From the NCBI GenBank assembly GCA_003266145.1, contig MVJJ01000077.1:1-10104 (forward strand): a stretch of 10,104 nucleotides of DNA, read 5' to 3'. Of the stretch, positions 1 to 7,818 are shown piece after piece. The stretch comes from Methanosphaera sp. SHI613. GTDB taxonomy: Archaea > Methanobacteriota > Methanobacteria > Methanobacteriales > Methanobacteriaceae. Positions within the stretch are counted from its first letter, which is position 1; each line of letters starts with the position of its first letter. Under the pieces are notes generated by a model. The model did no database searches. It saw only the letters and a program-made list of their open reading frames with translations, and had not been told where the DNA came from. Position numbers and translations under genes: made by a program.

Positions 1-2024
1 GCAGAAGAACTACCAGATAATGTGATAGCTGTTGTACTAGGATTGTTTACTGTGATTGTTTTGCTTGCTTCACTTGCAAATAATGTGTCGTTTTGTGCGA
101 ATTTGAATGTTATTGTGTGTTGACCTGAAGTGGTTGCTTTATATGTATAGGTGAATACTCCGTTGTCTCCGATTGAAGTGATTGTAGCTATTTTACTGTT
201 GTTATCATATACTGTTAGTTCTGTAGCTTTGCTTGCTTTTCCTTCAACTTTGAATGTTCCCGTGATTGTTACGCTTTCGTTTACATACATTGAACTTGTA
301 ACTGAATTTAATGCTATCTGTGTTTGTTTTTGTGGCATTTTGTTGTTTTGAACGGTTACATCATTTTCGGCAGCGTTTACGTATACTGCATCATCACCGT
401 TTTTGTCTGTTGAGTTGATGCGGTTGTTTTTGATTGTTACGTTTGTCACTGTTTTGTTTACGTATACTGCGTATTCATCATCTGAGTTGATGATGTTGTT
501 TTCTACGACAACATGTCTTATTTGGTTGTTTCTTTTACTTGTAAAGTATATTCCATCTGAGATGTTGTTGTTTTTGACTGTGAATCCATATACTCCACCA
601 TCTTTACTGGTTAAGTTTATACATCCATCGATTTGTAAGTTTTCGAGTGTGATGTTTTTAGGAATGACACTTGTAGAGTCGCCGCCTCTTACGGTTACAT
701 TACCTTTTACTGTACAGTTTGCTAATGTAACATTTTGAGTGCCCGGAGCTATATCCACATTACCGTTGATTGTGTTGTCTGTTAGTACCGTGTTTGATAA
801 TAATCTTACTGAGTCTACTGTATTGTTGTATATCTGAGCTGTTGCACTTGGTACTAATTCACCGTGGACTGTGTTATTTGCTACTACCCCACCTTCAGGT
901 CCGTATAATTTACAACCATATAATTCATTGTTTTTGATGGTTGTGTTGATACTTTGACCTTTTTCACCGGTTATCCATTGGGTTGTGATACCAGTACCGT
1001 TGTAATATATTTTATTGTTTGTAACTGTGTTGTTTGAACCACAGATTCCAATACCATAACATATTGATGCAGGTGTTGAAGGTCCAACTAGTGTATTGTT
1101 GTCTATTACATTGAAACAGTTTGCGGTTTCTGTATTGTCAACTTCACCACCAGAGCCTACACCTTCTACATTATATGTTGTCAAGTATAACAGGTTACCT
1201 ACATTACCTATACCTCTAATGTAATTGTTTCTTATGGTACAGTAACTAGCCCATGCCAATACGAATGTACTGCTTCCACCATTATCTTCAGTAGTGAATG
1301 TGGAGTTTTCAACTGTGATATATGAGGAGTTGTCCCTGATTGATGTTTGACCTACACCACTTCCTACTTTTTGTTTAGTTACATTTGTCGTTATGTTGTT
1401 TACTTTGATATGATGAGCATTCTTGATGTAGAACTGTGTATTGAAGAATTTAAGACCTGTTACATTCGTGTATGATCCAGCTTTATTTATCTGGAAACAA
1501 GGTAAATCCTCATCACCGAACATTGATTGAGCTGTGGTATTTAAGAAAATCAAAGCATTTCCTTTTGATGCTGTGATATTAACTGGTTTATTAATTAGAA
1601 TTATTTTACCAGATTTATTGATAGTACCTTGGAAATCAAGCACGTCTCCTGCTGATACAGTATCTTTTAATCCCATTGTATCCTCATCAAATGAGAAATA
1701 GGTCTCAATATTATTCTGATTTACAACTATTGTTTTTGGAGCAGTTTTAATGTTCTGCTCGGTTTTTACTATTTCTTTATTTGCAGCAACATCATTTTCC
1801 ACACTACTAGATTCACTTGCTGTTTTCACATTAGATTCTTCTTTGACAATTGTTTGAGTGTCCATAGAATTATCTACAGCATTTTGTAAAATATCTGAAG
1901 AAGATGCCATATCATCTCCAGAAGCATCTGCAGCCGAAATTGCAGATACACTAATAATCAAGAAAAAGATTGTCATTACAAATAATAGTATTCGTTTATT
2001 TGACATATTCTTTTTTAACTCCAT
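1..2024 (-). CDS. Adhesin-like surface protein (beta-helix plus Ig-like repeats), partial at C-terminus
   Basis: An open frame of 674 codons reaches the left edge with no stop, so the C-terminus lies outside the window. From an ATG at 2024 the protein has a signal peptide: a basic n-region (KKNMSNKR), a hydrophobic core over residues 12-29 and a likely cut near SAISAA (27-32). A Ser/Glu/Asn-rich stretch follows. Residues about 130-560 are rich in Asn, Thr and Val with recurring N-N-x-I and VTIxNN rungs, as in right-handed parallel beta-helices (NosD/PbH1-like). Residues about 564-660 look like an Ig-like domain, and a second one begins near 662 (STTAITLSG). This matches the adhesin-like proteins of gut Methanobacteriales, which are secreted and thought to bind host or microbial surfaces; binding here is untested. 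The start is uncertain: a second ATG at 2006 has GGAG 12 nt upstream, while 2024 has no Shine-Dalgarno site. Confidence 0.88.
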   Translation of the reverse strand, partial: MELKKNMSNKRILLFVMTIFFLIISVSAISAADASGDDMASSSDILQNAVDNSMDTQTIVKEESNVKTASESSSVENDVAANKEIVKTEQNIKTAPKTIVVNQNNIETYFSFDEDTMGLKDTVSAGDVLDFQGTINKSGKIILINKPVNITASKGNALIFLNTTAQSMFGDEDLPCFQINKAGSYTNVTGLKFFNTQFYIKNAHHIKVNNITTNVTKQKVGSGVGQTSIRDNSSYITVENSTFTTEDNGGSSTFVLAWASYCTIRNNYIRGIGNVGNLLYLTTYNVEGVGSGGEVDNTETANCFNVIDNNTLVGPSTPASICYGIGICGSNNTVTNNKIYYNGTGITTQWITGEKGQSINTTIKNNELYGCKLYGPEGGVVANNTVHGELVPSATAQIYNNTVDSVRLLSNTVLTDNTINGNVDIAPGTQNVTLANCTVKGNVTVRGGDSTSVIPKNITLENLQIDGCINLTSKDGGVYGFTVKNNNISDGIYFTSKRNNQIRHVVVENNIINSDDEYAVYVNKTVTNVTIKNNRINSTDKNGDDAVYVNAAENDVTVQNNKMPQKQTQIALNSVTSSMYVNESVTITGTFKVEGKASKATELTVYDNNSKIATITSIGDNGVFTYTYKATTSGQHTITFKFAQNDTLFASEASKTITVNNPSTTAITLSGSSS

Positions 2025-2087
2025 TTTGATTATAATATATTATATTCAAAAAAATAACACATGAAATAATTATTTCTTGAATGTTAA

Positions 2088-2095
2088 TATTTATA
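2088..2095 (-). promoter_or_regulatory. Candidate TATA box for the adhesin-like gene
   Basis: TATAAATA reads on the minus strand here. The start site would fall near 2066-2070, leaving a leader of about 40-60 nt before either candidate ATG (2024 or 2006). It is the best match to the archaeal TATA consensus upstream of this gene, but the surrounding DNA is so AT-rich that chance matches are common. Confidence 0.4.
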
Positions 2096-2100
2096 TTAAA

Positions 2101-2482
2101 AATAGAATATATAATTTACACATGACAAATAATTAAAAATAATACAAATAAAATAATTTATACGGAAAATAATTAATTAAATAAGATTTATATTAAAAAT
2201 TAAGCAATATAATTCAGTTAAAAAAAAGCAATAATGACAAATCCAAAAGAGGTGTTTTTATAATTATCCAAGAATTAAAATGAAAAAAGATATAATATAA
2301 CAAAAGTTCCTACAATAACAATATATGAAAAAATAGAATCAAACCCCTTTAATTAACTGTTTTAAGATGATAACAACATAAATTTTCCATATAATCAAAG
2401 GATATGCTAATAATGGTGACCTAATGAAATAAAATTTTACATACCACCCCTCATCAACAAAAGATAATTAGAATTACAGATA
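2101..2482. other. AT-rich intergenic stretch with no supported gene
   Basis: This stretch lies between the divergently transcribed adhesin-like and ABC ATPase genes. I see no open frame of convincing length, no tRNA fold and no clear riboswitch. The one curiosity is a GGTGA motif at 2416-2420 placed four bases before a two-codon frame (ATG AAA TAA, 2425-2433), which looks accidental. It probably holds upstream promoter and leader sequence for both genes. Confidence 0.5.
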
Positions 2483-2492
2483 AAATATATAA
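2482..2492 (+). promoter_or_regulatory. Weak candidate TATA box for the ABC ATPase gene
   Basis: AAAATATATAA lies 30-40 bases before the ATG at 2522. A start site about 26 bases downstream would give a leader of roughly 10 nt. A weak ribosome site, AGGT, sits just before the ATG at 2512-2515. Low confidence because the whole gap is AT-rich. Confidence 0.3.
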
Positions 2493-2521
2493 TAGAGAAT
2501 AATAAATTAATAGGTTATAAA

Positions 2522-4207
2522 ATGATTAAAGTTGAAAATCTGACAAAAATTTACAAATTACAAAATAATAACAAAATCAAGGCATTGGACAACGTATCAT
2601 TTGAAATAAAAGATAATGAAATATTTGGAATCATGGGGATAAGTGGTTCAGGTAAATCCACACTCATGAGGATACTAAGAGGTGTAGAGGAATTTGATGA
2701 AGGAAAAATAATTATAGATGACATAGAAATCACTCCTAAAAACTATTCCTCATACAAGAATGACCTTAGAGAAAAAACATCAATTCATCTTCAAAGATCA
2801 TTTGGATTATGGTCCAAAACGGCACTGGAAAACGTAATCCACAAACTTCATGGACTCAAAATAGGTGATGAATCAAATGTTATAATTGAAGAAGTCAAGG
2901 ATGAATACATGGATGAAGCCCTCGACATACTTGATACAGTTGGACTTAAAGAAAAGGCAAACCACTTTGCACCAGTACTTAGTGGTGGAGAAAAACAAAG
3001 ACTTGTACTTGCAAGACAGCTAGCAAAAAAACCGGAAATATTACTGCTTGATGAACCTGCAACAATGAGCAGCCCTAAAAAGAAATATGAAGTACTGGAT
3101 ACCATTAAAAAAATTAACCAAAAATACGGTACAACTGTCATAATGGTAAGTCATCAACCAGAGATTCAAAGATACCTTGCAGAAAGGGTAATGCTCATAT
3201 TCAATGGTAAGGTAGAAAAAATAGACACACCCGAAAAAATCATAGAAGAATTTACCAAAAATGAAGAAGAGATTTATCCAATTGCTGATATGGACAGAAG
3301 TCAACCTATTATAAAAGTCAATAATTTATGTAAGGATTTCTATTTGTACAAGGGAGGACATGTTCTTACAATAGAAGATGTATCATTTAATGTCAACAAA
3401 GGAGAAATATTATCCATCATAGGCCCTACAGGTAGTGGTAAGACAGAGATATTGAAGATGATTGCCGGATTTGAATTAGAAGACAGCGGTTCTATTGAAA
3501 TATTAACCAACAATCAATGGATTAACATGGCAGACTATGGTGAAAACCGTATGCAGATAAGAAAAAATATGGGATTTATGCATCAGGAATTTGCACTTAC
3601 ACCCCATACCCCAATAATTGAACAAATAGGCACACATCTTTCGCCAAAAACTGATGAAACCTATGAAAAGGCAATATCCAAAGCAAAGGAAATAGGTTTA
3701 TCAGATGAATCATTAGATGTTATTTACCAGTTAACGGATTTATCCCGAACGGAAGCAATTACCAAACTGGAAAAGATTAACCTAGGACCTGAAATATTAA
3801 ACATATTGTTCCCTCCTATGAACAAGGAGGATGTGATTGATTATACAGTTCCAGTATTTGAAGCGTTGGACTTACCATTACCACTTCTTAATAGGCAGTT
3901 TATTGAATTATCAGGTGGACAAAAAGTTAGAGTGGCAATTGCAACCGTACTTGCCTCAAAGCCAGACATACTGATACTTGATGAACCATTTGGAGATTTG
4001 GATCCGGTAACATTGAGAATAGTGGCAAACTCACTTAAAAAGATTAATGAAGAATTCCAGATTACAATCATACTTGTAAGCCACACCATGGACTTTGTTA
4101 AAGAGGTATCTACAAGATCCATTTATATCAATAAAGGAAAAATCATAAAGGAAGGAAACGTGGATGAAGTAGTGGATAAATTTATAGAAGATGAAACAAA
4201 CGAGTGA
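2522..4207 (+). CDS. Tandem-domain ABC ATPase, methyl-CoM reductase component A2-like
   Basis: A soluble 561-residue protein with two ABC ATPase domains and no membrane segments. Domain 1: Walker A GISGSGKS (39-46), Q-loop Q91, signature LSGGE (153-157), Walker B D177/E178, H-loop H211. Domain 2: Walker A GPTGSGKT (301-308), Q-loop Q355, signature LSGGQ (463-467), D487/E488, H521. Between its Q-loop and signature, domain 2 carries an unusually long segment of about 105 residues. Architecture, length and the LRGVEEF stretch after Walker A resemble component A2 (AtwA), an ATP-binding protein needed for reductive activation of methyl-coenzyme M reductase. The Cys-rich insertion I recall after that stretch in classical A2 is absent, and the D-loop of domain 1 reads SSPK instead of SxLD, so this is better called an A2-like paralogue. 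No permease gene is adjacent. It overlaps the next gene, implying co-transcription. A role in MCR activation is inferred. Confidence 0.85.
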   Translation: MIKVENLTKIYKLQNNNKIKALDNVSFEIKDNEIFGIMGISGSGKSTLMRILRGVEEFDEGKIIIDDIEITPKNYSSYKNDLREKTSIHLQRSFGLWSKTALENVIHKLHGLKIGDESNVIIEEVKDEYMDEALDILDTVGLKEKANHFAPVLSGGEKQRLVLARQLAKKPEILLLDEPATMSSPKKKYEVLDTIKKINQKYGTTVIMVSHQPEIQRYLAERVMLIFNGKVEKIDTPEKIIEEFTKNEEEIYPIADMDRSQPIIKVNNLCKDFYLYKGGHVLTIEDVSFNVNKGEILSIIGPTGSGKTEILKMIAGFELEDSGSIEILTNNQWINMADYGENRMQIRKNMGFMHQEFALTPHTPIIEQIGTHLSPKTDETYEKAISKAKEIGLSDESLDVIYQLTDLSRTEAITKLEKINLGPEILNILFPPMNKEDVIDYTVPVFEALDLPLPLLNRQFIELSGGQKVRVAIATVLASKPDILILDEPFGDLDPVTLRIVANSLKKINEEFQITIILVSHTMDFVKEVSTRSIYINKGKIIKEGNVDEVVDKFIEDETNE

Positions 4208-4212
4208 TTATG

Positions 4213-4602
4213 ATGTACAAGAGAATATTAATATTAACAGATGGGTCAGATAATGCAAAAAAAGCAGGATTTGCAGCTGTTGACCTTGCAAAACAGATAA
4301 ACGCTACCGTAGTTATAACATACATATTCGACCAAAGATTATCAAGTATTGCAAGCCAAGAGGAAGAAGGCCAGGAATATATCAATACAATTAATGATTA
4401 TGCTATCAAACAGGACGTTAAAGCAGAGGACCTGTTGATATATGGCAGCCGAAAGAATGATGTACTGATAATTGCCAGAAAAAGTGAAGCAGACTTAATC
4501 ATCATGGCAAAACATGGAGATACAAAAAACATATCTTCCCTGATGGGAGAATATACGGAATTTGTAGTAAAAAATATCAAATTACCGATAATGCTTATTT
4601 AA
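4213..4602 (+). CDS. UspA-like universal stress family protein, degenerate nucleotide motif
   Basis: A small cytosolic protein of 129 residues from the ATG at 4213, with the Rossmann-like UspA pattern: first strand YKRILILTDGSDNA with the conserved Asp, a middle strand ending VVITYIF, and the terminal pair LIIMAKHG and LPIMLI. ATP-binding members carry G-x2-G-x9-G-(S/T). Here the first Gly is Ala (AKHG) and the final G-S/T is G-E, so ATP binding is doubtful. A frame upstream reaches a GTG at 4204 that overlaps the ABC stop (4205-4207), and an ATG also lies at 4210. I prefer 4213 because GTGAT at 4204-4208 leaves a workable spacing only for that codon. There is no room for its own promoter, so it should share a transcript with the A2-like ATPase and may assist it; that partnership is inferred. 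Confidence 0.82.
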   Translation: MYKRILILTDGSDNAKKAGFAAVDLAKQINATVVITYIFDQRLSSIASQEEEGQEYINTINDYAIKQDVKAEDLLIYGSRKNDVLIIARKSEADLIIMAKHGDTKNISSLMGEYTEFVVKNIKLPIMLI

Positions 4603-4604
4603 AC

Positions 4605-4648
4605 AATCAAAAAATAAAAAAAAATATATTAACTATAGAAATAGTTAA
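4605..4648 (-). terminator. Hairpin plus U-tract terminator after cbiZ
   Basis: A perfect 8-bp inverted repeat, TTAACTAT (4629-4636) and ATAGTTAA (4641-4648), has a 4-nt loop and contains the cbiZ stop codon (4647-4645). On the minus strand it is followed directly by a T-rich tract across 4628-4610. On the plus strand no U-tract follows the hairpin, so it fits termination of cbiZ better than of the convergent UspA-like gene. Confidence 0.55.
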
Positions 4649-5706
4649 TCTTCAATCAAAAAACAGTTTATCGAATCTATAACATAATCAATTATTTGAT
4701 TGATGGATTCAAACCTTACTATTTTTTTATCGATATTTAAGAATGCATTTGTTAATATGAATATAGAATCAGTTATCTCATTCATATCCAGCAATCCCAT
4801 TTGATACTCATCGATTAAATTAATTACACAGCTAACCCATGAGATATACTTAACGTTCTTATTGAATTCATAAAAAATTTGGGCATAATCAACAATGTCC
4901 ATCCCATTAGTTTTAGAGTATAAATCATCAAAAGATACATCAAATCTGGAAAGTCTGCTGAGTACTGTTTTTTGGTATTCGGCACACATTCCCGTCTGTA
5001 GATATAATGCTTCAAAGACTGCTTCCCTTACTGAGTTACCTATTAATTCTCCAAGTTTAGAGTGTTTTCCGGCATTTTCCAGGTGATTGTTACTGGATTT
5101 GTTGGATATTACACAAACTCCATCGGTACCTGTTCCCGTGGCGATATGTGTTGAAAAATTACTTTCTATTTTTAAATCTTCCAATACACTGGTTTTTGCT
5201 TCAGTTATGGTAATAAGTGCGGTTGTCAATCCACCTGCTTCCAAATTTGCATCTATAAATGTTATTATGTTTATCGTACCTACGATAATTTGATAATCAT
5301 TATCATATTCATAGAAAGAAGCCGCGTCACCCGCTTTAACTGCGTTTTTATCAGCACCTGCAGTTACTATAGTAGTTACAGATAATTCCTTGTATTTTTT
5401 AGTAACTATAGAATAAGCATCCATATTTGCAGATGTTATTAATCCAGTGGATTTATCAGGATTTAATTCTAATTCTTCAAATCGTTTAATTTGAAAATTA
5501 TTGTTGTTTATTTTTTCAATTATAGAATAATCTGATGGAATTAACGATTGATTCACCACGTAATCCATATTTTCATGATATCCTCCATTATGCCATGAAG
5601 ATATTAACAGATTGTTATTAGTGTTTAATTTTAATACTATTGCATTATCTACAATGGATACATTGAATTTCTTATCCTCATACAATAACTTAGAATAATT
5701 TGACAT
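4645..5706 (-). CDS. cbiZ: Adenosylcobinamide amidohydrolase (CbiZ family) with C-terminal extension
   Basis: CbiZ cleaves the aminopropanol arm of adenosylcobinamide to give adenosylcobyric acid, letting archaea salvage incomplete corrinoids for cobamide synthesis. Family features seen, numbered from the ATG at 5706: a central TTIVTAGADKNA block (111-122) with AGD (125-127), the GTINIITFID strand and Gly-rich turn (143-160), ATGTGTD (189-195) and KHSKLGELIG (214-223). The CbiZ domain covers about 15-235; the remaining ~118 residues, mostly helical in character, are longer than in a minimal CbiZ and I do not recognise them. An in-frame GTG at 5718 would add four residues, but GTGGTG at 5713-5718 is better read as the Shine-Dalgarno site, six bases before the ATG at 5706. 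tRNA-Gln lies 36 bp upstream. Cobamides are essential for methanol:CoM methyl transfer in Methanosphaera, which fits. Confidence 0.85.
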   Translation of the reverse strand: MSNYSKLLYEDKKFNVSIVDNAIVLKLNTNNNLLISSWHNGGYHENMDYVVNQSLIPSDYSIIEKINNNNFQIKRFEELELNPDKSTGLITSANMDAYSIVTKKYKELSVTTIVTAGADKNAVKAGDAASFYEYDNDYQIIVGTINIITFIDANLEAGGLTTALITITEAKTSVLEDLKIESNFSTHIATGTGTDGVCVISNKSSNNHLENAGKHSKLGELIGNSVREAVFEALYLQTGMCAEYQKTVLSRLSRFDVSFDDLYSKTNGMDIVDYAQIFYEFNKNVKYISWVSCVINLIDEYQMGLLDMNEITDSIFILTNAFLNIDKKIVRFESINQIIDYVIDSINCFLIED

Positions 5707-5718
5707 AAATAACACCAC

Positions 5719-5738
5719 AAAAAAAATAAAAAAAGAGT
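5719..5738 (-). terminator. Oligo-T terminator downstream of tRNA-Gln
   Basis: On the minus strand, T7-A-T8 begins a few bases past the tRNA 3' end. Archaeal RNA polymerase stops at such oligo-T tracts. It lies between the tRNA and the cbiZ ribosome site, so it could end the tRNA transcript or attenuate read-through into cbiZ. Confidence 0.5.
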
Positions 5739-5742
5739 ATAA

Positions 5743-5814
5743 TAGTCCTTAGCGGAGTCGAACCGCTGTCACAAGATCCAGAGTCTCGTAGGATTGCCAC
5801 TACCCTAAAGGACT
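5743..5814 (-). tRNA. tRNA-Gln (anticodon CUG)
   Basis: A 72-nt cloverleaf reads on the minus strand. The acceptor stem AGTCCTT pairs with AAGGACT (7/7) with discriminator A. The D arm has GGGT/ATCC, the anticodon stem CGAGA/TCTTG encloses the loop CTCTGGA with anticodon CTG, and the T stem AGCGG/CCGCT encloses TTCGACT. CCA is not encoded, as is usual in archaea. Anticodon CUG reads Gln CAG codons. The A1-U72 first pair is the known identity feature that lets archaeal GatDE amidate Glu-tRNA(Gln). No intron is seen. Confidence 0.95.
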
Positions 5815-5850
5815 ATGTTAATCGATATATATAATAATATGATAATTCTA

Positions 5851-5859
5851 ATATTTATA
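5851..5859 (-). promoter_or_regulatory. Candidate TATA box for tRNA-Gln
   Basis: TATAAATAT on the minus strand, preceded by AAAG as a possible BRE, is centred about 41 bases before the tRNA 5' end. This predicts a start near 5829 and a short 5' leader for RNase P to remove. The core TATAAATA matches the nadM box at 6016-6023 on the other strand. Confidence 0.5.
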
Positions 5860-6015
5860 CTTTAAGAATATCTTCCGGACAAAAATGAGATTTTTTAGAA
5901 AAATAGTGCAAAATTATCCAAGAGTGATTTTAACTTGCAATTAGTTAATAAATATTAAAAATTGTTTTAGCTAAGAGATACATTAAACTAGAATATTGAA
6001 AAAATTGATTAAAAC

Positions 6016-6023
6016 TATAAATA
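6016..6023 (+). promoter_or_regulatory. Candidate TATA box for the nadM operon
   Basis: TATAAATA preceded by AAAAC (BRE-like) predicts a start near 6045 and a leader of about 40 nt. A weak ribosome site, GTGA, lies seven bases before the ATG at 6085. Confidence 0.5.
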
Positions 6024-6084
6024 CTACTAAATACAATATCTAACAATTAATTAAGAAAGATATAATTGTATATGTGAAAATAAA

Positions 6085-6621
6085 ATGAATATTAAAAGAG
6101 GATTATTAATTGGACGAATTCAACCATTACATAATGGTCATATGAGTGTTATCCAAGATACTTTAAACGAGGTGGATGAGCTTATAATAGGTATAGGAAG
6201 TGCTGATCAAAGCCATACGAACTCAAATCCATTCACTAGTGGAGAAAGAGTATTAATGCTCTCTAAAGCACTTAGAGAATACAAAGTTGACCCTTCACGT
6301 TATTATATCATCCCATTAGAAGATATTTCATGTAATTCGTTATGGGTTGGCCATGTAAAAATGTTGACACCACCCTTTGAAAAAGTATACTCCGGTAACA
6401 GTCTCGTAAAACAATTATTTAGAGAAAATAAAATTGAAGTTGTTCAACCACCATTATTCAATAGAAGAGAATACTCAGGAACAGAAGTAAGGAAAAGAAT
6501 TTTAAACAATGACAATTGGGAAAAGCTTGTCCCTAAATCTGTAGTGAACGTAATTAAAGAAATAAAAGGTGTTGAACGTATGCAAAATCTAAATAAAAAG
6601 GAAGTTAGTGAAATATTATAA
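6085..6621 (+). CDS. nadM: Nicotinamide-nucleotide adenylyltransferase, archaeal type
   Basis: This cytosolic enzyme joins NMN and ATP to make NAD+ and pyrophosphate, the last shared step of NAD synthesis and salvage. The 178 residues match the usual size of archaeal NMNAT. The nucleotidyltransferase motif is intact near the N-terminus: GRIQP then HNGH (16-19), the (H/T)xGH signature that binds ATP phosphates. The second signature, YSGTEVRKR (130-138), corresponds to the ISxxxxR motif. Blocks such as EVDELIIGIGSA, SRYYIIP, LWVGH and MLTPPFEKVYSGN are as I recall them from the Methanothermobacter enzyme. It is the first gene of a three-gene cluster, with 6-15 bp to the next gene, and supplies the cofactor pool used by enzymes such as the NADP-type alcohol dehydrogenase downstream; that last link is general, not specific. 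Confidence 0.95.
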   Translation: MNIKRGLLIGRIQPLHNGHMSVIQDTLNEVDELIIGIGSADQSHTNSNPFTSGERVLMLSKALREYKVDPSRYYIIPLEDISCNSLWVGHVKMLTPPFEKVYSGNSLVKQLFRENKIEVVQPPLFNRREYSGTEVRKRILNNDNWEKLVPKSVVNVIKEIKGVERMQNLNKKEVSEIL

Positions 6622-6636
6622 AAAGAGATGTTTGAA

Positions 6637-7818
6637 ATGGGATTTATTAGAGATTCTATTCATGGAGATCTACATTTGACTGATTTTGAGTTGAAATTAG
6701 TGGATACCGTGGAAATGCAACGATTAAGGCGAATTAAACAATTGGGCTTTACAAGTTTGGTCTATCCTGGTGCTAACCATACCAGATTTGAACATTCAAT
6801 AGGTACATTATCATTAGCCGATAAACTTGCCACAAAACTGAATTTAGAAGAGGACGTTGTGGAATTGCTAAGAGTATGCGCCCTACTTCATGATATTGGT
6901 CATGCACCCTTTTCACATGTTTCCGAAAGAGCATTAAGTCATAAACATGAAACCATAACAAAGGAGATTATTAAAAACTCTCCCATAACTGATATCATTA
7001 CCGAAAAATTCAATGCAAACTTCATAACAAAAATCATCGATGGTCAAACAAAATATGGAAAGATTATCTCCGGTGATTTGGATGTAGATCGTATGGATTA
7101 TTTAGCCAGAGATTCTTACTATACCGGTGTTGCATATGGTGTTATAGATACGGAACGTTTATTATATAGCCTTAAATATGATGACAACGATAATCTGGTC
7201 ATTACCCAAAAAGGTGTTCAGGCAGCCGAATCAACGCTTCTTGCAAGATACTTCATGTATCCTACTGTTTATCAGCACCATACAACTAGAATCGTTAACG
7301 GCATGTTTAGGGTGTGCCTGAAACGTATGCTAGAAGATAATGTTGTTGAAGAAAAACAGTTAAGATACTTGGATGATGGTGATTTGATAAACATTGCAAG
7401 AAATGCTCAGGGTCTTCCAGAAAAAACCATGAAAAATCTTGATACAAGACACCTTTACAAGAAAACAGATACCATTAATTTAGCTGAAATCGATGATCCC
7501 GAGCAAATATTCCAAATGGACAAAAAATACCTTAAAGAAGCAGAGGAAGATATTGCAAACAAATTGAATATTAATCCGGATGAAGTAATTATTGATTTAC
7601 CGGAATCTTTATCATATAAGGAAATGTGTATTCAAGTTGAAACTGGAAATGGACTTAAAGCATTAACGGAAGTGTCAACAGTCATAAATTCTCTTAAAAA
7701 AGCACAATACAAATACGCTGACCTAGCATTATATTTATCTAAAGAAAATAAACAAAAAGCATTGGATAAAAATATTAAAATAGAAGATTATTTAAACATC
7801 CCAAGTGATAGAAAATGA
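6637..7818 (+). CDS. HD-domain phosphohydrolase, SAMHD1/COG1078-like dNTPase family
   Basis: A cytosolic metal-dependent phosphohydrolase of 393 residues (numbered from ATG 6637). The HD metal site is complete: H53 in RFEHS, H85-D86 in LLHDIGH, and D151 in GDLDVDRMDYLARD. That last block parallels the SAMHD1 segment holding its metal Asp and nucleotide-contacting Lys/Tyr/Asp (here R152, Y155, D159). Relatives hydrolyse dNTPs to nucleoside plus triphosphate, or act on other nucleotides; the substrate here is unknown. The HD domain fills about residues 30-270, and the C-terminal part (about 275-393) is charged and mostly helical. An ATG at 6628 adds three residues, but GAGATG at 6625-6630 is a plausible ribosome site for 6637 and relatives begin at this point. 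It lies just after nadM and its stop overlaps the next start (ATGA), so the three genes are likely one transcript. Confidence 0.88.
   Translation: MGFIRDSIHGDLHLTDFELKLVDTVEMQRLRRIKQLGFTSLVYPGANHTRFEHSIGTLSLADKLATKLNLEEDVVELLRVCALLHDIGHAPFSHVSERALSHKHETITKEIIKNSPITDIITEKFNANFITKIIDGQTKYGKIISGDLDVDRMDYLARDSYYTGVAYGVIDTERLLYSLKYDDNDNLVITQKGVQAAESTLLARYFMYPTVYQHHTTRIVNGMFRVCLKRMLEDNVVEEKQLRYLDDGDLINIARNAQGLPEKTMKNLDTRHLYKKTDTINLAEIDDPEQIFQMDKKYLKEAEEDIANKLNINPDEVIIDLPESLSYKEMCIQVETGNGLKALTEVSTVINSLKKAQYKYADLALYLSKENKQKALDKNIKIEDYLNIPSDRK

Noticed and set aside
371..490. Repeated GTTTACGTATACTGC motif as a CRISPR or regulatory repeat
   Set aside because: The two copies encode homologous beta-helix rungs (AVYVN) in the adhesin-like gene; they are protein repeats.
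151..738. Plus-strand open frames of 66 and 111 codons
   Set aside because: They are antisense to the adhesin-like gene, which is open for 674 codons on the minus strand with a signal peptide and domain pattern; their hydrophobic translations reflect the reverse complement of Asn/Thr codons.
2360..2380. C/D box guide RNA near a GATGATA motif
   Set aside because: No matching D box or C'/D' pair at the right spacing was found.
2416..2433. GGTGA followed by ATG AAA TAA as a leader peptide
   Set aside because: A two-codon frame with no link to the ABC start about 90 bases away is most simply chance.
2848..3304. Minus-strand open frames inside the ABC ATPase gene
   Set aside because: The plus frame carries all ABC motifs in order; the opposite frames have no ribosome sites or recognisable motifs.
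4895..5293. Plus-strand frames of 63 and 68 codons within cbiZ
   Set aside because: They are antisense shadows of the conserved CbiZ core.
5707..5742. A cobalamin riboswitch controlling cbiZ
   Set aside because: The leader is too short for one and shows no conserved B12-box; such riboswitches are not expected in archaea.
5886..5945. A 19-codon frame (ATG AGA TTT ...) between tRNA-Gln and nadM
   Set aside because: Very short, no ribosome site, and it lies in a region better explained as upstream promoter sequence.
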